Below are positions 25,474-33,897 of a stretch of DNA of 61,273 bases, in pieces. How positions within the stretch are numbered: the stretch's first letter is position 1; each line of letters opens with the position of its first letter. The stretch lies in NCBI GenBank assembly GCA_947477565.1, contig CANJUR010000021.1, forward strand, positions 1 through 61,273. Direction: 5' to 3'. The position numbers and the translations under genes were made by a program. The notes under the pieces are model-generated. The model had not been told where the DNA came from, searched no databases, and was given only the letters and a program-made list of their open reading frames with translations. The stretch comes from Deltaproteobacteria bacterium. Its GTDB lineage: Bacteria > Myxococcota_A > Polyangia > Polyangiales > Ga0077539.

Positions 25474-27864
25474 TCAGCGCCAGAGGTCGGCGCCGACGGT
25501 GTACGTCTCGACGCCCGGCGTGCCGTTGAGCGCGCTGAGGGTCTGACCCTCGAAGGCCATCAGACGCCCGTCGAGCAGGGTGACGAAGCCGAAGTACGAA
25601 CGCGCCGATCCCATCGAGGCGAGCGCGGTGTAGACGCCCGTCGCGGGGTCCAGCGCGACCGCCGAGGCAAGGAAGCTGTTACCTGTGCCGGTAAAGCCAC
25701 CGGCGATGTAGATGCGACCATCGGGGCCGCGAGTGACGCCTGGGCCCGAGCGTCCAACGGACATCGCCGGACCCATCACCCAGGTGTTCGTTGCGGGGGT
25801 GTAGATCTGCACGGAGGGCGAACGGACGCTCCCCTCGATGCCCCCGACGACGAAGATGCGACCGTCGCGCGCTGCCGCCGCGCCTGGTCCGCGGCGGGCC
25901 AGTGGCATCGGGGCGAGGGTCGTCCAGCGGTTGGTCGCAGCGTCGTAGGCCTCCGCCATCGTGGACGTCGTCGTGTTGTCGCCACCACCAAACGCGTAGA
26001 TGCGACCGTCGATGCCGCGCACCGCAGCGATGGACCATCGCGCCTGGCCGACTGACGCCACGGTGCTCCAGGTGTTGGTCGATGGCGTAAACGCGTACAC
26101 CGTCGCGACCGGGGTTCCGAACTGGGTCTCGCCGCCGATCGCGTACACACGGTTGTCGCTTCCGGCCGCCCCGGCGGGGGACCAGAGCGCCGCCGGGAGC
26201 GGGCCTCGCGTCGTCCATGCGTTGGTCGCCGGGTCGTACATCTCCGTGGTGGTCAACGTCACACCGCCGCCGGAGCCGCCAAACGCGTACACGCGACCCT
26301 CGGGGGTGATCGCGACGCCCATTCCGTAGCGTGCGGTGAGGGTGGCCGGAGCGATGTTGATCGTCGCGCACGCGCCCGCCACGCACGACTGCCCCGCCGC
26401 GCAGGCACGACCACAGGTGGCACAGTTGCTCGCATCGCTCGAAAGCGCGGCCTCGCATCCGTTGGCGGCGTTGGCGTCGCAGTCGGCGAACCCCGTGGGG
26501 CAGGCGATCTGGCAGGCTCCGGCCGCGCATGACGCCGTCGCGTTGGCGCCGGTGGTACAGCGGCGACCGCACGCGCCGCAGTGGGCGGTGGTGTTGGCGA
26601 GGGAGGTCTCGCAGCCAGTGCCGATCGCGAGGTCGCAGTCGCCGAAGCCCGTGTCGCAGACGAGGCCACACACTCCGCCGCTGCACGTCGCGACGGAAGC
26701 GTGCAGGCCGACAGCGCAGGGCGCGGCGGTGGTGCCGAGGCCGTCGGCGTTGCACACCGCGCGGTTGGCGCCGGTGCCACACGTCGATGTCCCTGGGGTG
26801 CACGTCCACGCGACGCATGCGCCACCCACGCAGCCCTGACGGGCCGCGCACGGGACGTTGCTGCGCCCGAGGCCTCCGGCGTCGCATACCCGGCGGGTAA
26901 GCCCGTCGAAGCACTCCGCGGTGCCAGGCATGCAGCTTTGCGACTCGCACGTCCCGGCGCGGCACGACGTCCCGACGCCGCACGTCGTCATGGTGTAGCC
27001 CAGCCCGTCGGCGTTGCAGGTCTGCCGTACCGTGCTCGATACGCAGCCCGCCGCGGCCGGAACACACACCTGCGCCTGGCAGCGCCCCATCGCGCAAGAG
27101 GTGCCGGTCACGCAGGGCTGTTCGACCCACGCGGTGCCGCGGGAGTCACAGGTTCGCGCGCGCCGGAGGTCGATGCACTCCGCGGCACCGGCGGTGCACA
27201 CGCGCCGCGTGCAGAGCTGATCGGCGGCGCAGAACTGGGTCGCCGCGCAGTCCTGATCGGCGAGGCAGTCCACGCAGACCGAGCGAGCCGTGTCGCAGAC
27301 CTGCTCGGAGGCGCTGCACTCGCGGGACGAACGACACGCCGTCGGGGTCGGAAGACAATTGCCCCGTCGGCACACGCCTCCGCCGGTGCAATCGACGTCC
27401 GTGAGGCACTCCACGCAGCGGCTCGCGACCACGTCACAGACCCGGCCCGTACAGGTGCGCGAAGACACGCACGCAGTGCCTGCGACGCAGCGGTTCAACT
27501 CGCAGATCGGGGTGGCGGCGGCGCAGTCGGCGCCGGTCACGCACGCGACGCAGACGTGCCGCGCATGGTCACAGACCCCACCGGGACAGTCCGTGCTGAC
27601 GCGGCAGCTCCCGGTGACATCGACCGCCGGGACATCGGCCATCGAGACATCGCGGGCGGCGTCCCGCGCGGCATCGGGAGCGGCGTCGAGAGAGGCCTCC
27701 GGGGTTACGACGGCGGTCGCATCAACGACGACGCCCATGTCCATTGCGGCAGCGTCGGACACGGTGACGTCCGAGGTGGCGGCTCCGTCGATGGGGTACT
27801 GCCCGACGGCGGCGGGCGCACAAGCGAGGAGCAAAACCACTACACAGAGGCCCGAGGCACGCAT
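25474..27864 (-). CDS. Cys-rich and kelch-repeat lipoprotein
   Basis: A 796-residue lipoprotein (lipobox LLLACAPA). A linker (TSDVTVSDAAAMDM...) leads to about 400 residues of repeated Cys motifs of two kinds: short CxxDxDC(x)nC units (ADCAAATPIC, QDCAATQFC) and longer CxAGTxxC units. Residues about 470-796 are kelch repeats (VYAFGGSGGG, VYAIGGETQF, IYAFGGGDNT, IFVVGGIEGS, IYIAGGFTGT), at least five blades, forming a beta-propeller. The start at 27864 is preferred because AAGGAGATTGCG gives ribosome-site spacing of seven; an in-frame ATG lies six codons upstream. A surface adhesin or binding role is plausible but unproved. Confidence 0.85.
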   Translation of the reverse strand: MRASGLCVVVLLLACAPAAVGQYPIDGAATSDVTVSDAAAMDMGVVVDATAVVTPEASLDAAPDAARDAARDVSMADVPAVDVTGSCRVSTDCPGGVCDHARHVCVACVTGADCAAATPICELNRCVAGTACVSSRTCTGRVCDVVASRCVECLTDVDCTGGGVCRRGNCLPTPTACRSSRECSASEQVCDTARSVCVDCLADQDCAATQFCAADQLCTRRVCTAGAAECIDLRRARTCDSRGTAWVEQPCVTGTSCAMGRCQAQVCVPAAAGCVSSTVRQTCNADGLGYTMTTCGVGTSCRAGTCESQSCMPGTAECFDGLTRRVCDAGGLGRSNVPCAARQGCVGGACVAWTCTPGTSTCGTGANRAVCNADGLGTTAAPCAVGLHASVATCSGGVCGLVCDTGFGDCDLAIGTGCETSLANTTAHCGACGRRCTTGANATASCAAGACQIACPTGFADCDANAANGCEAALSSDASNCATCGRACAAGQSCVAGACATINIAPATLTARYGMGVAITPEGRVYAFGGSGGGVTLTTTEMYDPATNAWTTRGPLPAALWSPAGAAGSDNRVYAIGGETQFGTPVATVYAFTPSTNTWSTVASVGQARWSIAAVRGIDGRIYAFGGGDNTTTSTMAEAYDAATNRWTTLAPMPLARRGPGAAAARDGRIFVVGGIEGSVRSPSVQIYTPATNTWVMGPAMSVGRSGPGVTRGPDGRIYIAGGFTGTGNSFLASAVALDPATGVYTALASMGSARSYFGFVTLLDGRLMAFEGQTLSALNGTPGVETYTVGADLWR

Positions 27865-27979
27865 CGCAATCTCCTTCACCATCGACGGTTCCTGAAGTGC
27901 GCGGCATGTAGCACCGCGACTTCCACGCCCACAAGCGCGGGGATTTCCTTCGTCACCACGGCCTCCCGACGGTTGTGTT

Positions 27980-28628
27980 TTGCGCTCCTTGGCGCGCTCG
28001 ACACATGGGTACTCTCGCCGGCTGAAGCTCGACGCCCTCCGATGGTTCTCTGCTGCGCTGTTGATACTCGGATGTGATGCCGCGACGGCGAAAACGACGG
28101 ACGCAGCCGCCAACGACCTCGGCGTCGGGCCCCATCGACCCTTCGCGCTGGCCCGTCGATCAACCGGGGCCCTTTCGCATGGGCTTTCGCTCGATGATGC
28201 ACACGTACACGCCGCCCCGGACCACACCGGCAACACCCACACGGACACCCCTGTACCGCCGCTGCCGATTCAGATTTATCACTGGCGCTCGGCGTCGTCG
28301 GATCACTCCCCGCAGGCGATTCCCTCGCCGGGCGCGTGGACGCGCGCACCGCGGTGCTCTCGGGTCACTCTTTCGGAAGGCACACCACCTGGGCGACCAC
28401 GGTGCAGTTCGACACCACGAGCGGCGCGGACGTCACCTGGATCGACGTGGGCGGCGGCTGTCACCAGTTTTTCGGGTTGGAGCATTGCCCTGAGATCGAC
28501 GACTCGATCCAGGGAGCCATCGTCGGCACCTGTTGGGGGACACCGATTCGACCATCGCCGCCATGCTCGACGGCAGCCGCCCGGTGCACGAGCGCGTGGC
28601 CTTCCGGCGTCACGACGCGGGGCTCTGA
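27980..28628 (+). pseudogene. Decayed alpha/beta hydrolase lipoprotein gene
   Basis: Pieces of one protein are spread over all three plus-strand frames. The signal (DALRWFSAALLILGCDAAT) is in one frame. RWPVDQPGPFRMGFRSMMHTY is in a second. VDARTAVLSGHSFGRHTTWA, with a nucleophile-elbow motif, and WIDVGGGCHQFFGLEHCPEI are in a third. GDTDSTIAAMLDGSRPVHE runs to the stop at 28628, back in the second frame. Part of the middle seems deleted. This order fits chlorophyllase/PAF-acetylhydrolase-like exported hydrolases. At least three frame changes are needed, so it is probably non-functional unless the sequence has errors. Confidence 0.6.
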
Positions 28629-28654
28629 CGGCCACCGCGTCGAGAGGAAGAGTC

Positions 28655-29167
28655 TCAGCCTTCCTGCACCGTCACGCGGATCATCGTCACCGGCGTGATC
28701 GGCCGATCTTTGCCGTCGGTCTTGGTCTTCTCGATCATCTTCACGACGTCCATGCCCTCGAGCACCTTGCCGAACACCGGGTGCTTCGACGCGCCGGGGG
28801 AAAACCAGTCGAGGAAGGCGTTGTGCACCGTGTTGATGAAGAACTGGCTCGATCCGCTGTTGGGCGAGCCGGTGTTTGCCATGGAGAGCGTGCCGGGCTC
28901 GTTGGAGAGCCGCGCCGCAAACTCATCCTTGATGGTTCCGTCGGGGCCGTTGCCGGTGCCGGCGCGGCCGCTGTTCGGGTCCTTGCTGTGGGGACAACCG
29001 AACTGGAGCATGAAGTTGTTGATCACCCGGTGGAAGTGCAGGCCATCGTAGAAGCCGCTCTTGGCGAGATTCACGAAGTTGCCCGCCGTGATGGGCATCT
29101 GATCGACAAAAAGCTCAATCGTGATGGTTCCGAGGGAGGTTTCCAGAAGTGCCGTGGGGTTCGTCAT
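28655..29167 (-). CDS. Cyclophilin-type peptidyl-prolyl isomerase
   Basis: A 170-residue single-domain cyclophilin. The family order is intact: [40 protein letters not shown] contains the FHRVI catalytic Arg region, then [18 protein letters not shown] (MA...SQFFI) and [14 protein letters not shown]. There is no signal peptide, so it acts on proline bonds in cytoplasmic proteins. The start at 29167 fits the usual [19 protein letters not shown] beginning. A tandem repeat array and a hairpin occupy the 330 bases upstream. Confidence 0.93.
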   Translation of the reverse strand: MTNPTALLETSLGTITIELFVDQMPITAGNFVNLAKSGFYDGLHFHRVINNFMLQFGCPHSKDPNSGRAGTGNGPDGTIKDEFAARLSNEPGTLSMANTGSPNSGSSQFFINTVHNAFLDWFSPGASKHPVFGKVLEGMDVVKMIEKTKTDGKDRPITPVTMIRVTVQEG

Positions 29168-29268
29168 GGCGCGGGAACCTACCAAAGGATTCTCCCCGAT
29201 GCTCCAATCGTCTTCAGCCTCGACTGCAACGGTCGTCTCTCCCGGGGACGACGGTTGTCCATGCCGAT

Positions 29269-29408
29269 GGCATGGTCGTCCATCCGAGGAGGCATGGTCC
29301 TCCATCCCGACGGCATGGTCGTCCAACCCAGGAGGCATGGTCGTCCATCCCGACGGCATGGTCGTCCATCCTGACGGCATGGTCGTCCATCCCTGGAGGC
29401 ATGGTCGT
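29269..29408. repeat. Tandem array of alternating 21- and 22-bp units
   Basis: Seven units share the core GGCATGGTCGTCCATCC and start at 29269, 29291, 29312, 29334, 29355, 29376 and 29398. Units ending in CGAC or TGAC are 21 bases and those ending in (A/T)GGA are 22. The array lies 100-240 bases upstream of the cyclophilin start. Confidence 0.85.
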
Positions 29409-29420
29409 GAGGCCATGCCA

Positions 29421-29474
29421 TGCGAGAAAACAAGCTCCGCGCACACCGAGCGCGTCGTCTACTGTTTTCTCGCA
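29421..29474. repeat. 12-bp inverted repeat downstream of tgt
   Basis: TGCGAGAAAACA (29421-29432) and TGTTTTCTCGCA (29463-29474) are exact reverse complements around a 30-base loop. Located 27 bases after the tgt stop on the minus strand, it may terminate tgt or bind a protein. Confidence 0.5.
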
Positions 29475-29500
29475 GATGCGCGAAGCGCCGCGACGGTTGT

Positions 29501-30652
29501 TCAGGGCCCTGCTTCGACGCCGATACGACGCCCGCCGTGCTCGTGCCGATCGATCGCCTCGAGCTTATCCCGCGCATACGCGGCGTAGTTTCCGGCGGTG
29601 ATCGCGGCGCGCGCCTCGGCCATCAGCGACTGGTAGTGCGTGAGGTTGTGCATCGAGAGCAGCCGCGCCCCGAGCGGCTCACCGCACTTGAAGAGATGGT
29701 GCAGGTACGACCGGCTGAAGGTCTTGCAGGTGGCGCACGGGCACGTCGCGTCGAGGGCGCGGTCGTCGTTGGCGTGCGCCCCACGGGTGAGCTTCACCCG
29801 GCCCGTGGAGGTAAACGCCGTGGCCTGCCACCCGAGGTTGGTCGGCAGGATGCAGTCAAACATGTCCACCCCGCCCAGCATCGCGTGCAGGAGATCGGGC
29901 GGGGTGCCGACGCCCATCAGGTAGCGCGGGCGATCGGGCGGGAGCAGGTCCGCGGCGAAGTGGGTGATGTCCTCGCGCTGCGCACGGGTGTCGCCCACCG
30001 CGAGCCCGCCGATGGCGAAGCCGTCAAAGGGATGCTCCGTCAGAAAGCGCGCGGAGTCCTTGCGAAGCTCAGGAAACAAGCCCCCCTGCATGATGGCGAA
30101 GAGCGCCTGCGGGGAGTCCGTGCGGGCCTTCAGGCTGCGCAGCGCCCAGCGGTGCGTGCGCTCCATCGCGGCGCGCGTGGTGGCCTCGTCCGAGCGCGCG
30201 TCCACGCACACGTCGAGCACCATCATGATGTCCGCGCCGATGGCCGTCTGAAGCTCGATGGAGCGCTCGGGAGACAGCAGGTGGAAGCTCTGGTCGATGT
30301 AGCTGCGGAAGCGAGCGCCGCGCTCGTTGATGGTGCGATCGCCCGGCAGCGAGAAGATCTGGTAACCGCCAGAGTCGGTGAGCATCGGGCCGTCCCAGCC
30401 CATGAAGCGATGGATGCCGCCGACGCGCCGAAAGAGCTCGATGCCCGGGCGGAGCATCAGGTGATAGGTGTTGCCGAGCACCACCTGCGCGCCCACCTCG
30501 CGGAGATCGGCCGGGGTGAGTCCGGTGACCGTGGCGCGGGTTCCGACGGTCATGAAGGCGGGCGTCTCGGCCCGGCCATGCGGGGTGATGATCGCGCCGC
30601 GGCGCGCTCGCGAACCCGGATCGACGGCGCTCACGGAGAAGCTGAAGGACAT
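29501..30652 (-). CDS. tgt: tRNA-guanine transglycosylase
   Basis: A 383-residue TGT. The active-site aspartates are D93 (LTDSGGYQ) and D266 (MFDCILPT). The zinc site C304-x-C306-x2-C309 plus the late His in SMHNLTHY is intact, as are GNTYHLMLRPG and GGLAVGD. TGT exchanges guanine 34 for preQ1 in queuosine tRNAs. The loop after D266, normally PTRxARxG in bacteria and involved in recognising the U33-G34-U35 anticodon, reads PTNLGWQATAF here, so both signature arginines are missing. No other queuosine gene lies nearby. The start ATG fits the family length. Confidence 0.9.
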   Translation of the reverse strand: MSFSFSVSAVDPGSRARRGAIITPHGRAETPAFMTVGTRATVTGLTPADLREVGAQVVLGNTYHLMLRPGIELFRRVGGIHRFMGWDGPMLTDSGGYQIFSLPGDRTINERGARFRSYIDQSFHLLSPERSIELQTAIGADIMMVLDVCVDARSDEATTRAAMERTHRWALRSLKARTDSPQALFAIMQGGLFPELRKDSARFLTEHPFDGFAIGGLAVGDTRAQREDITHFAADLLPPDRPRYLMGVGTPPDLLHAMLGGVDMFDCILPTNLGWQATAFTSTGRVKLTRGAHANDDRALDATCPCATCKTFSRSYLHHLFKCGEPLGARLLSMHNLTHYQSLMAEARAAITAGNYAAYARDKLEAIDRHEHGGRRIGVEAGP

Positions 30653-30679
30653 CGTCGGCGCAGTGTATCCGACGACTCC

Positions 30680-31144
30680 TCACCCGCCGCGCAGCATCTC
30701 CAGGTGGGGGATGTCGTCTTCCAGGTACGGCGCCGACACCACCCGAAACCCGAAGCCCTCGTAGAAGCGCTGCAGGTACGACTGCGCAGAGATGCGCACG
30801 ACCTCCACCGCGCCGCCCGAGGCGGCATCCATCCGCCGCAACACCTCGGTCATCAGCGCGCGCCCCGCACCCGTGCCCCGCGCTGCGCCCGCGCTCACCA
30901 CGCGCCCGATGCACGCCTCGGGGTACTTCACGCCCGCAGCGAAGATGCGGCAATACACGACAGGGTATTCGCCGCCCGGTGCGGTCGCCCAGAGATGCGT
31001 GGCGTGCAGGTCGAGGCCGTCGGCGTCGAGGTAGGCACAGCGCTGCTCCACTACGAAGACCTGCTGCCGCAGCGCCATCAACGCGTAGAGCTCGTCGCGG
31101 CTCAATGCCTCCCAGGTGCGATGGTGAAACGTCAGTGTGTCCAA
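30680..31144 (-). CDS. GNAT acetyltransferase, ElaA type
   Basis: A 154-residue GNAT protein of ElaA length. FVVEQRCAYLDADGLD near residue 30 is the ElaA signature. IGRVVSAGAARGTGAGRALM is the acetyl-CoA pyrophosphate loop, and ISAQSYLQRFYEGFGFR is the C-terminal motif. The acceptor substrate is unknown. No ATG precedes the conserved region, so a TTG at 31144 was chosen; a CTG nine bases downstream is another option. It is separated from tgt by 27 bases and is divergent from the L,D-transpeptidase gene. Confidence 0.8.
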   Translation of the reverse strand: MDTLTFHHRTWEALSRDELYALMALRQQVFVVEQRCAYLDADGLDLHATHLWATAPGGEYPVVYCRIFAAGVKYPEACIGRVVSAGAARGTGAGRALMTEVLRRMDAASGGAVEVVRISAQSYLQRFYEGFGFRVVSAPYLEDDIPHLEMLRGG

Positions 31145-31213
31145 TGTGGTTACCCGTAGCCCCAGCAGCACCCCCGGGGCGGGGCGCTTGTCAATATACC
31201 TACATGGTGTTAC

Positions 31214-32260
31214 ATGTACGGCATGGGTGATTTCAAGCGGTTTGGTGCGTGTGCGCTGACGGCGATGGGTCTGCTCGTGGGGGGCTGTACCGCGGACGAC
31301 GAGACGTACTCGGAGAGCAACGGCACCGACGACGTCGACCTGGGCGAGGTGGTGAGCGAGGAGACCGCCCGCGACCCCCGCACCTGGCAAAACGCACTGC
31401 AATGCAAGCCGATTCCGGACGTGACGGCGCTCACGCGGCCGGAGATCATCATCTCGCTCGACGGCCTCACGCTGCACCTGCGCGACCGCGCGGGCGGCTA
31501 TGACCGGGTCTTCCCGATTGGCCCGGGAGCGCTCGAAAACGGTCGCTCGCTCACTCCTACCAGCGACACGGCGCCCAACGGCGTCTTCTACACCGGCACG
31601 AACACCACCGAGAGCGCTGACAGCGGGTGGTCGTACTACTACCCCTGCCGCATCTGGCACGACGACCGCGGCGTGCGCACGCCGGTCTTCGCGGGCCTGC
31701 CCTTCATCCGCCTCGCGGGCCCGCCGACGGCCGGGTACGGCATCCACGGACCGATCGACAACTTCACCGCGCCCAACGGCGGCAACCTCCGCCGCGGGTT
31801 CGTCTCGCACGGCTGCACTCGCATGAGCGCCGACGACATCGTCGAGGTCTTCGCCCGGGTCCGCGGCCGTGCACGCACGCCGGTGAAGATTCAGCAGGCG
31901 GTCGAGCGCGCCAACGACGGTAGCGCCATCGACATTCCGCAGCGGTGGGTGGGCGCCGAGTGCGCTGCCAGCAGCGACTGCAACTTCACCAACGGCGTGT
32001 GCCGCATCCCCGCTGGTCAGATCCGCGGGACGTGCACCTTGCCCTGTACCGCCTCGTGCCCTGACCGCGTCGGCGAGGCGACCACCTTCTGCGCGCCTGA
32101 TCCCGCCAGCACCACCATGAGCGCGGGCATCTGCGTGCCGACCGCGTCGCCGACCTTCAACCGCACCTGCGATCGCTACGGCGCGCGCCTCACCCTCGGC
32201 CGCGGCGTCCAGCGGCCGGACCGCAGCGCCCGCGCCGACGTCTGCCGCCCCGCCACCTGA
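31214..32260 (+). CDS. L,D-transpeptidase (YkuD) lipoprotein
   Basis: A 348-residue lipoprotein (lipobox LLVGGCTAD). Residues about 75-220 contain the YkuD catalytic core: YGIHGPIDNF and, 17 residues on, RRGFVSHGCTRMSADD, giving the His and the SHGCxR nucleophilic Cys. Such enzymes make 3-3 peptidoglycan cross-links or anchor proteins to the wall. The C-terminal 90 residues are a Cys-rich CxxDxDC-type domain (AASSDCNFTNGVC...) not usual for the family. The start may also be the ATG at 31223. The gene ends base-to-base with the convergent GNAT gene. Confidence 0.88.
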   Translation: MYGMGDFKRFGACALTAMGLLVGGCTADDETYSESNGTDDVDLGEVVSEETARDPRTWQNALQCKPIPDVTALTRPEIIISLDGLTLHLRDRAGGYDRVFPIGPGALENGRSLTPTSDTAPNGVFYTGTNTTESADSGWSYYYPCRIWHDDRGVRTPVFAGLPFIRLAGPPTAGYGIHGPIDNFTAPNGGNLRRGFVSHGCTRMSADDIVEVFARVRGRARTPVKIQQAVERANDGSAIDIPQRWVGAECAASSDCNFTNGVCRIPAGQIRGTCTLPCTASCPDRVGEATTFCAPDPASTTMSAGICVPTASPTFNRTCDRYGARLTLGRGVQRPDRSARADVCRPAT

Positions 32261-32803
32261 TCATCCGCGCCAGCGATCGGGCAGCATCGCGTACACCGCG
32301 TGGTCTACCCAACGCTCGTGCAGCCACTCGGCTCCCTTCGCGACACCCTCCTGGGCAAACCCCAATCGCTCGGCTACGGCGCGGGACTTTACGTTTTCCG
32401 TCGCCGCGTGAATCTCCAGCCGATGCAACCCGAGGGAGACGAACGCGTGCGTGGTGAGCGCGCGCACCGCCCGGGTCATCAGCCCCTTTCCCTGGTGCCC
32501 CTGGGCCAGCCAGTACCCGATGCCGGTGCGACGGTTGTTCCAGTCGATGAGGTGGAAGCCGCACATGCCTGCGAGGGCGTTGTCGCTGAAGATGCCCACC
32601 TGCAGGGACTGCGTACGCGAGAACTGCTCCAGCGACGTGGTGATGTACTGCATCGAGTCCTGCACCGCGCGGGTGCCGTCCACCCACGGGAGATAGCGCC
32701 GGAGATACGCGCGGTTGTCGTCGACGAGCGAGTACAGCATCACCGCGTGGCGGGGCTCGAGCAGCACGAGGTCGAGCGTCGCATCGACGGGCATCCGGAA
32801 CAT
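32261..32803 (-). CDS. GNAT acetyltransferase, RimL/YdaF type
   Basis: A 180-residue GNAT protein. LRRYLPWVD near residue 35, IGYWLAQGHQGKGLMTRAVRAL (acetyl-CoA loop) and LHRLEIHAATENVKSRAVAERLGF match the ribosomal-protein-serine acetyltransferase-like subgroup. It probably acetylates an N-terminal amino group or small substrate. The start is at ATG 32803 (or the in-frame ATG three codons later). Its stop directly abuts the stop of the L,D-transpeptidase gene (TGATCA at the junction). Confidence 0.88.
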   Translation of the reverse strand: MFRMPVDATLDLVLLEPRHAVMLYSLVDDNRAYLRRYLPWVDGTRAVQDSMQYITTSLEQFSRTQSLQVGIFSDNALAGMCGFHLIDWNNRRTGIGYWLAQGHQGKGLMTRAVRALTTHAFVSLGLHRLEIHAATENVKSRAVAERLGFAQEGVAKGAEWLHERWVDHAVYAMLPDRWRG

Positions 32804-32850
32804 TCCACGGACTATCCACTCTTCCCCCCGCGCGGCACAATGCAGCCTTC

Positions 32851-33687
32851 ATGGAGACCTTCGACCTCGTAGGGGTTCGCTTCAGCTCCGCCCGCCCGCC
32901 CAACCCCACGCACATCGCCTGGGGCAGCGACCGCGGCGGCGCACTCGTCGTTGATGGCATCGACCGCGTCGGCGCCACCTTCCCCGAGCGCCTCGCCCGC
33001 GGTGCCCCGCGCGTGCTCGCCGTGGATGTCCCGCTCGGCGTCCCGGCCGCTCTCGCCCGCGACCTCGTCGGCATGGCGCTCAACGGCTCGCAGGTGCTCC
33101 ACCAGCTTGCCACCGCGGCCCCGTCGCTCATCGACGCCCGCTGGGCCGGCTTCGCAGCCGCGCACCCCGGCGCACTGCGCCACACCGAGGCCATCACCCA
33201 CGGCGCGGCGTCCATCACCGCACCGCGACCGCCCTCCTGGCGTGCCCTCGGGGCGTTCGCCCGCGCGCTCGCCCCCATCCGCAACCAGGTCACCGTGCTG
33301 CCCTTCGACGCGCTGGAGTTCACCCCCGGACGTCCGGTGGTCATCGAGGTGCTCCCCGCGGCGATGCTGCGCCTGCTGGGCCTACCGTACACCCTGCACC
33401 GCGCCATCCCGGCGGAAGGCGGTGCAACCCTTACCGAGGTGACCGCCGAGCGATACACGGTGATTCGCGCGCTTCCCGACGCCATCAGCGCGCTCGGACT
33501 GCGACTCGATCTGCCAGCGCCAGTGGCCAACGCATGCGCCCAGGACGCCAACGGCGACGCCCTCGACGCAGTGCTCTCCCTCGTCGCCGCGCACCTCGGG
33601 ACGCGGGGCTTCTGGACCCCACCGCCGCTCACCGGTCCCACCGCCGCCAGGGTGCTCATCGAGGGATGGATCGTCCGCCCTGGCTAA
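32851..33687 (+). CDS. DUF429 family protein (predicted RNase H-like nuclease)
   Basis: A 278-residue protein. It shows the DUF429 landmarks: an early GxxF strand, LAVDVPLGVPA near residue 57 (acidic site), VVIEVLPAAMLRLLG near 165 (E-V-x-P) and NGDALDAVLSLVAAHLG near 235 (D-A-x-D-A). These acidic residues line the predicted RNase H-fold active site; biochemical function is unknown for the family. It is divergent from the GNAT gene with about 47 bases between starts and is followed by a small AT-richer patch. Confidence 0.75.
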   Translation: METFDLVGVRFSSARPPNPTHIAWGSDRGGALVVDGIDRVGATFPERLARGAPRVLAVDVPLGVPAALARDLVGMALNGSQVLHQLATAAPSLIDARWAGFAAAHPGALRHTEAITHGAASITAPRPPSWRALGAFARALAPIRNQVTVLPFDALEFTPGRPVVIEVLPAAMLRLLGLPYTLHRAIPAEGGATLTEVTAERYTVIRALPDAISALGLRLDLPAPVANACAQDANGDALDAVLSLVAAHLGTRGFWTPPPLTGPTAARVLIEGWIVRPG

Positions 33688-33897
33688 TGGGGTATTGAGT
33701 GACCAATAGCATGGCCACTTTCGATCTACGAAATGGAAGTATTTCGGACACTCTGGCCCGATATCCTATCGACGGACAACGATGTCAGAGCGTCGGACCT
33801 CCATTCGAGTTAATCGTCGATTGCAGGACTGACGAGGATACGCAAAACAGCGCAGTGGGGACTGCCTGGAGGTGCCTTGCGGTGGAGCGGGGGAAAA
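33688..33897. other. Short AT-richer intergenic patch
   Basis: A 210-base gap with clearly lower GC than its surroundings (for example GGTATTGAGTGACCAATAGC and GAAATGGAAGTATTTCGGAC). A 95-codon frame crosses it but has no ribosome site and runs into the FKBP coding region. It may be a remnant of foreign DNA. Confidence 0.4.

Larger units (their letters stand above)
29168..29500. other. Repeat-filled intergenic region upstream of cyclophilin
   Basis: This 333-base gap between tgt and the cyclophilin gene (both minus strand) contains the seven-unit 21/22-bp array at 29269-29408 and the inverted repeat at 29421-29474. No reading frame with protein-like features is visible. Confidence 0.6.

Noticed and set aside
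29269..29408. CRISPR array
   Set aside because: Units are contiguous 21-22 bp copies without unique spacers, and no cas gene is present.
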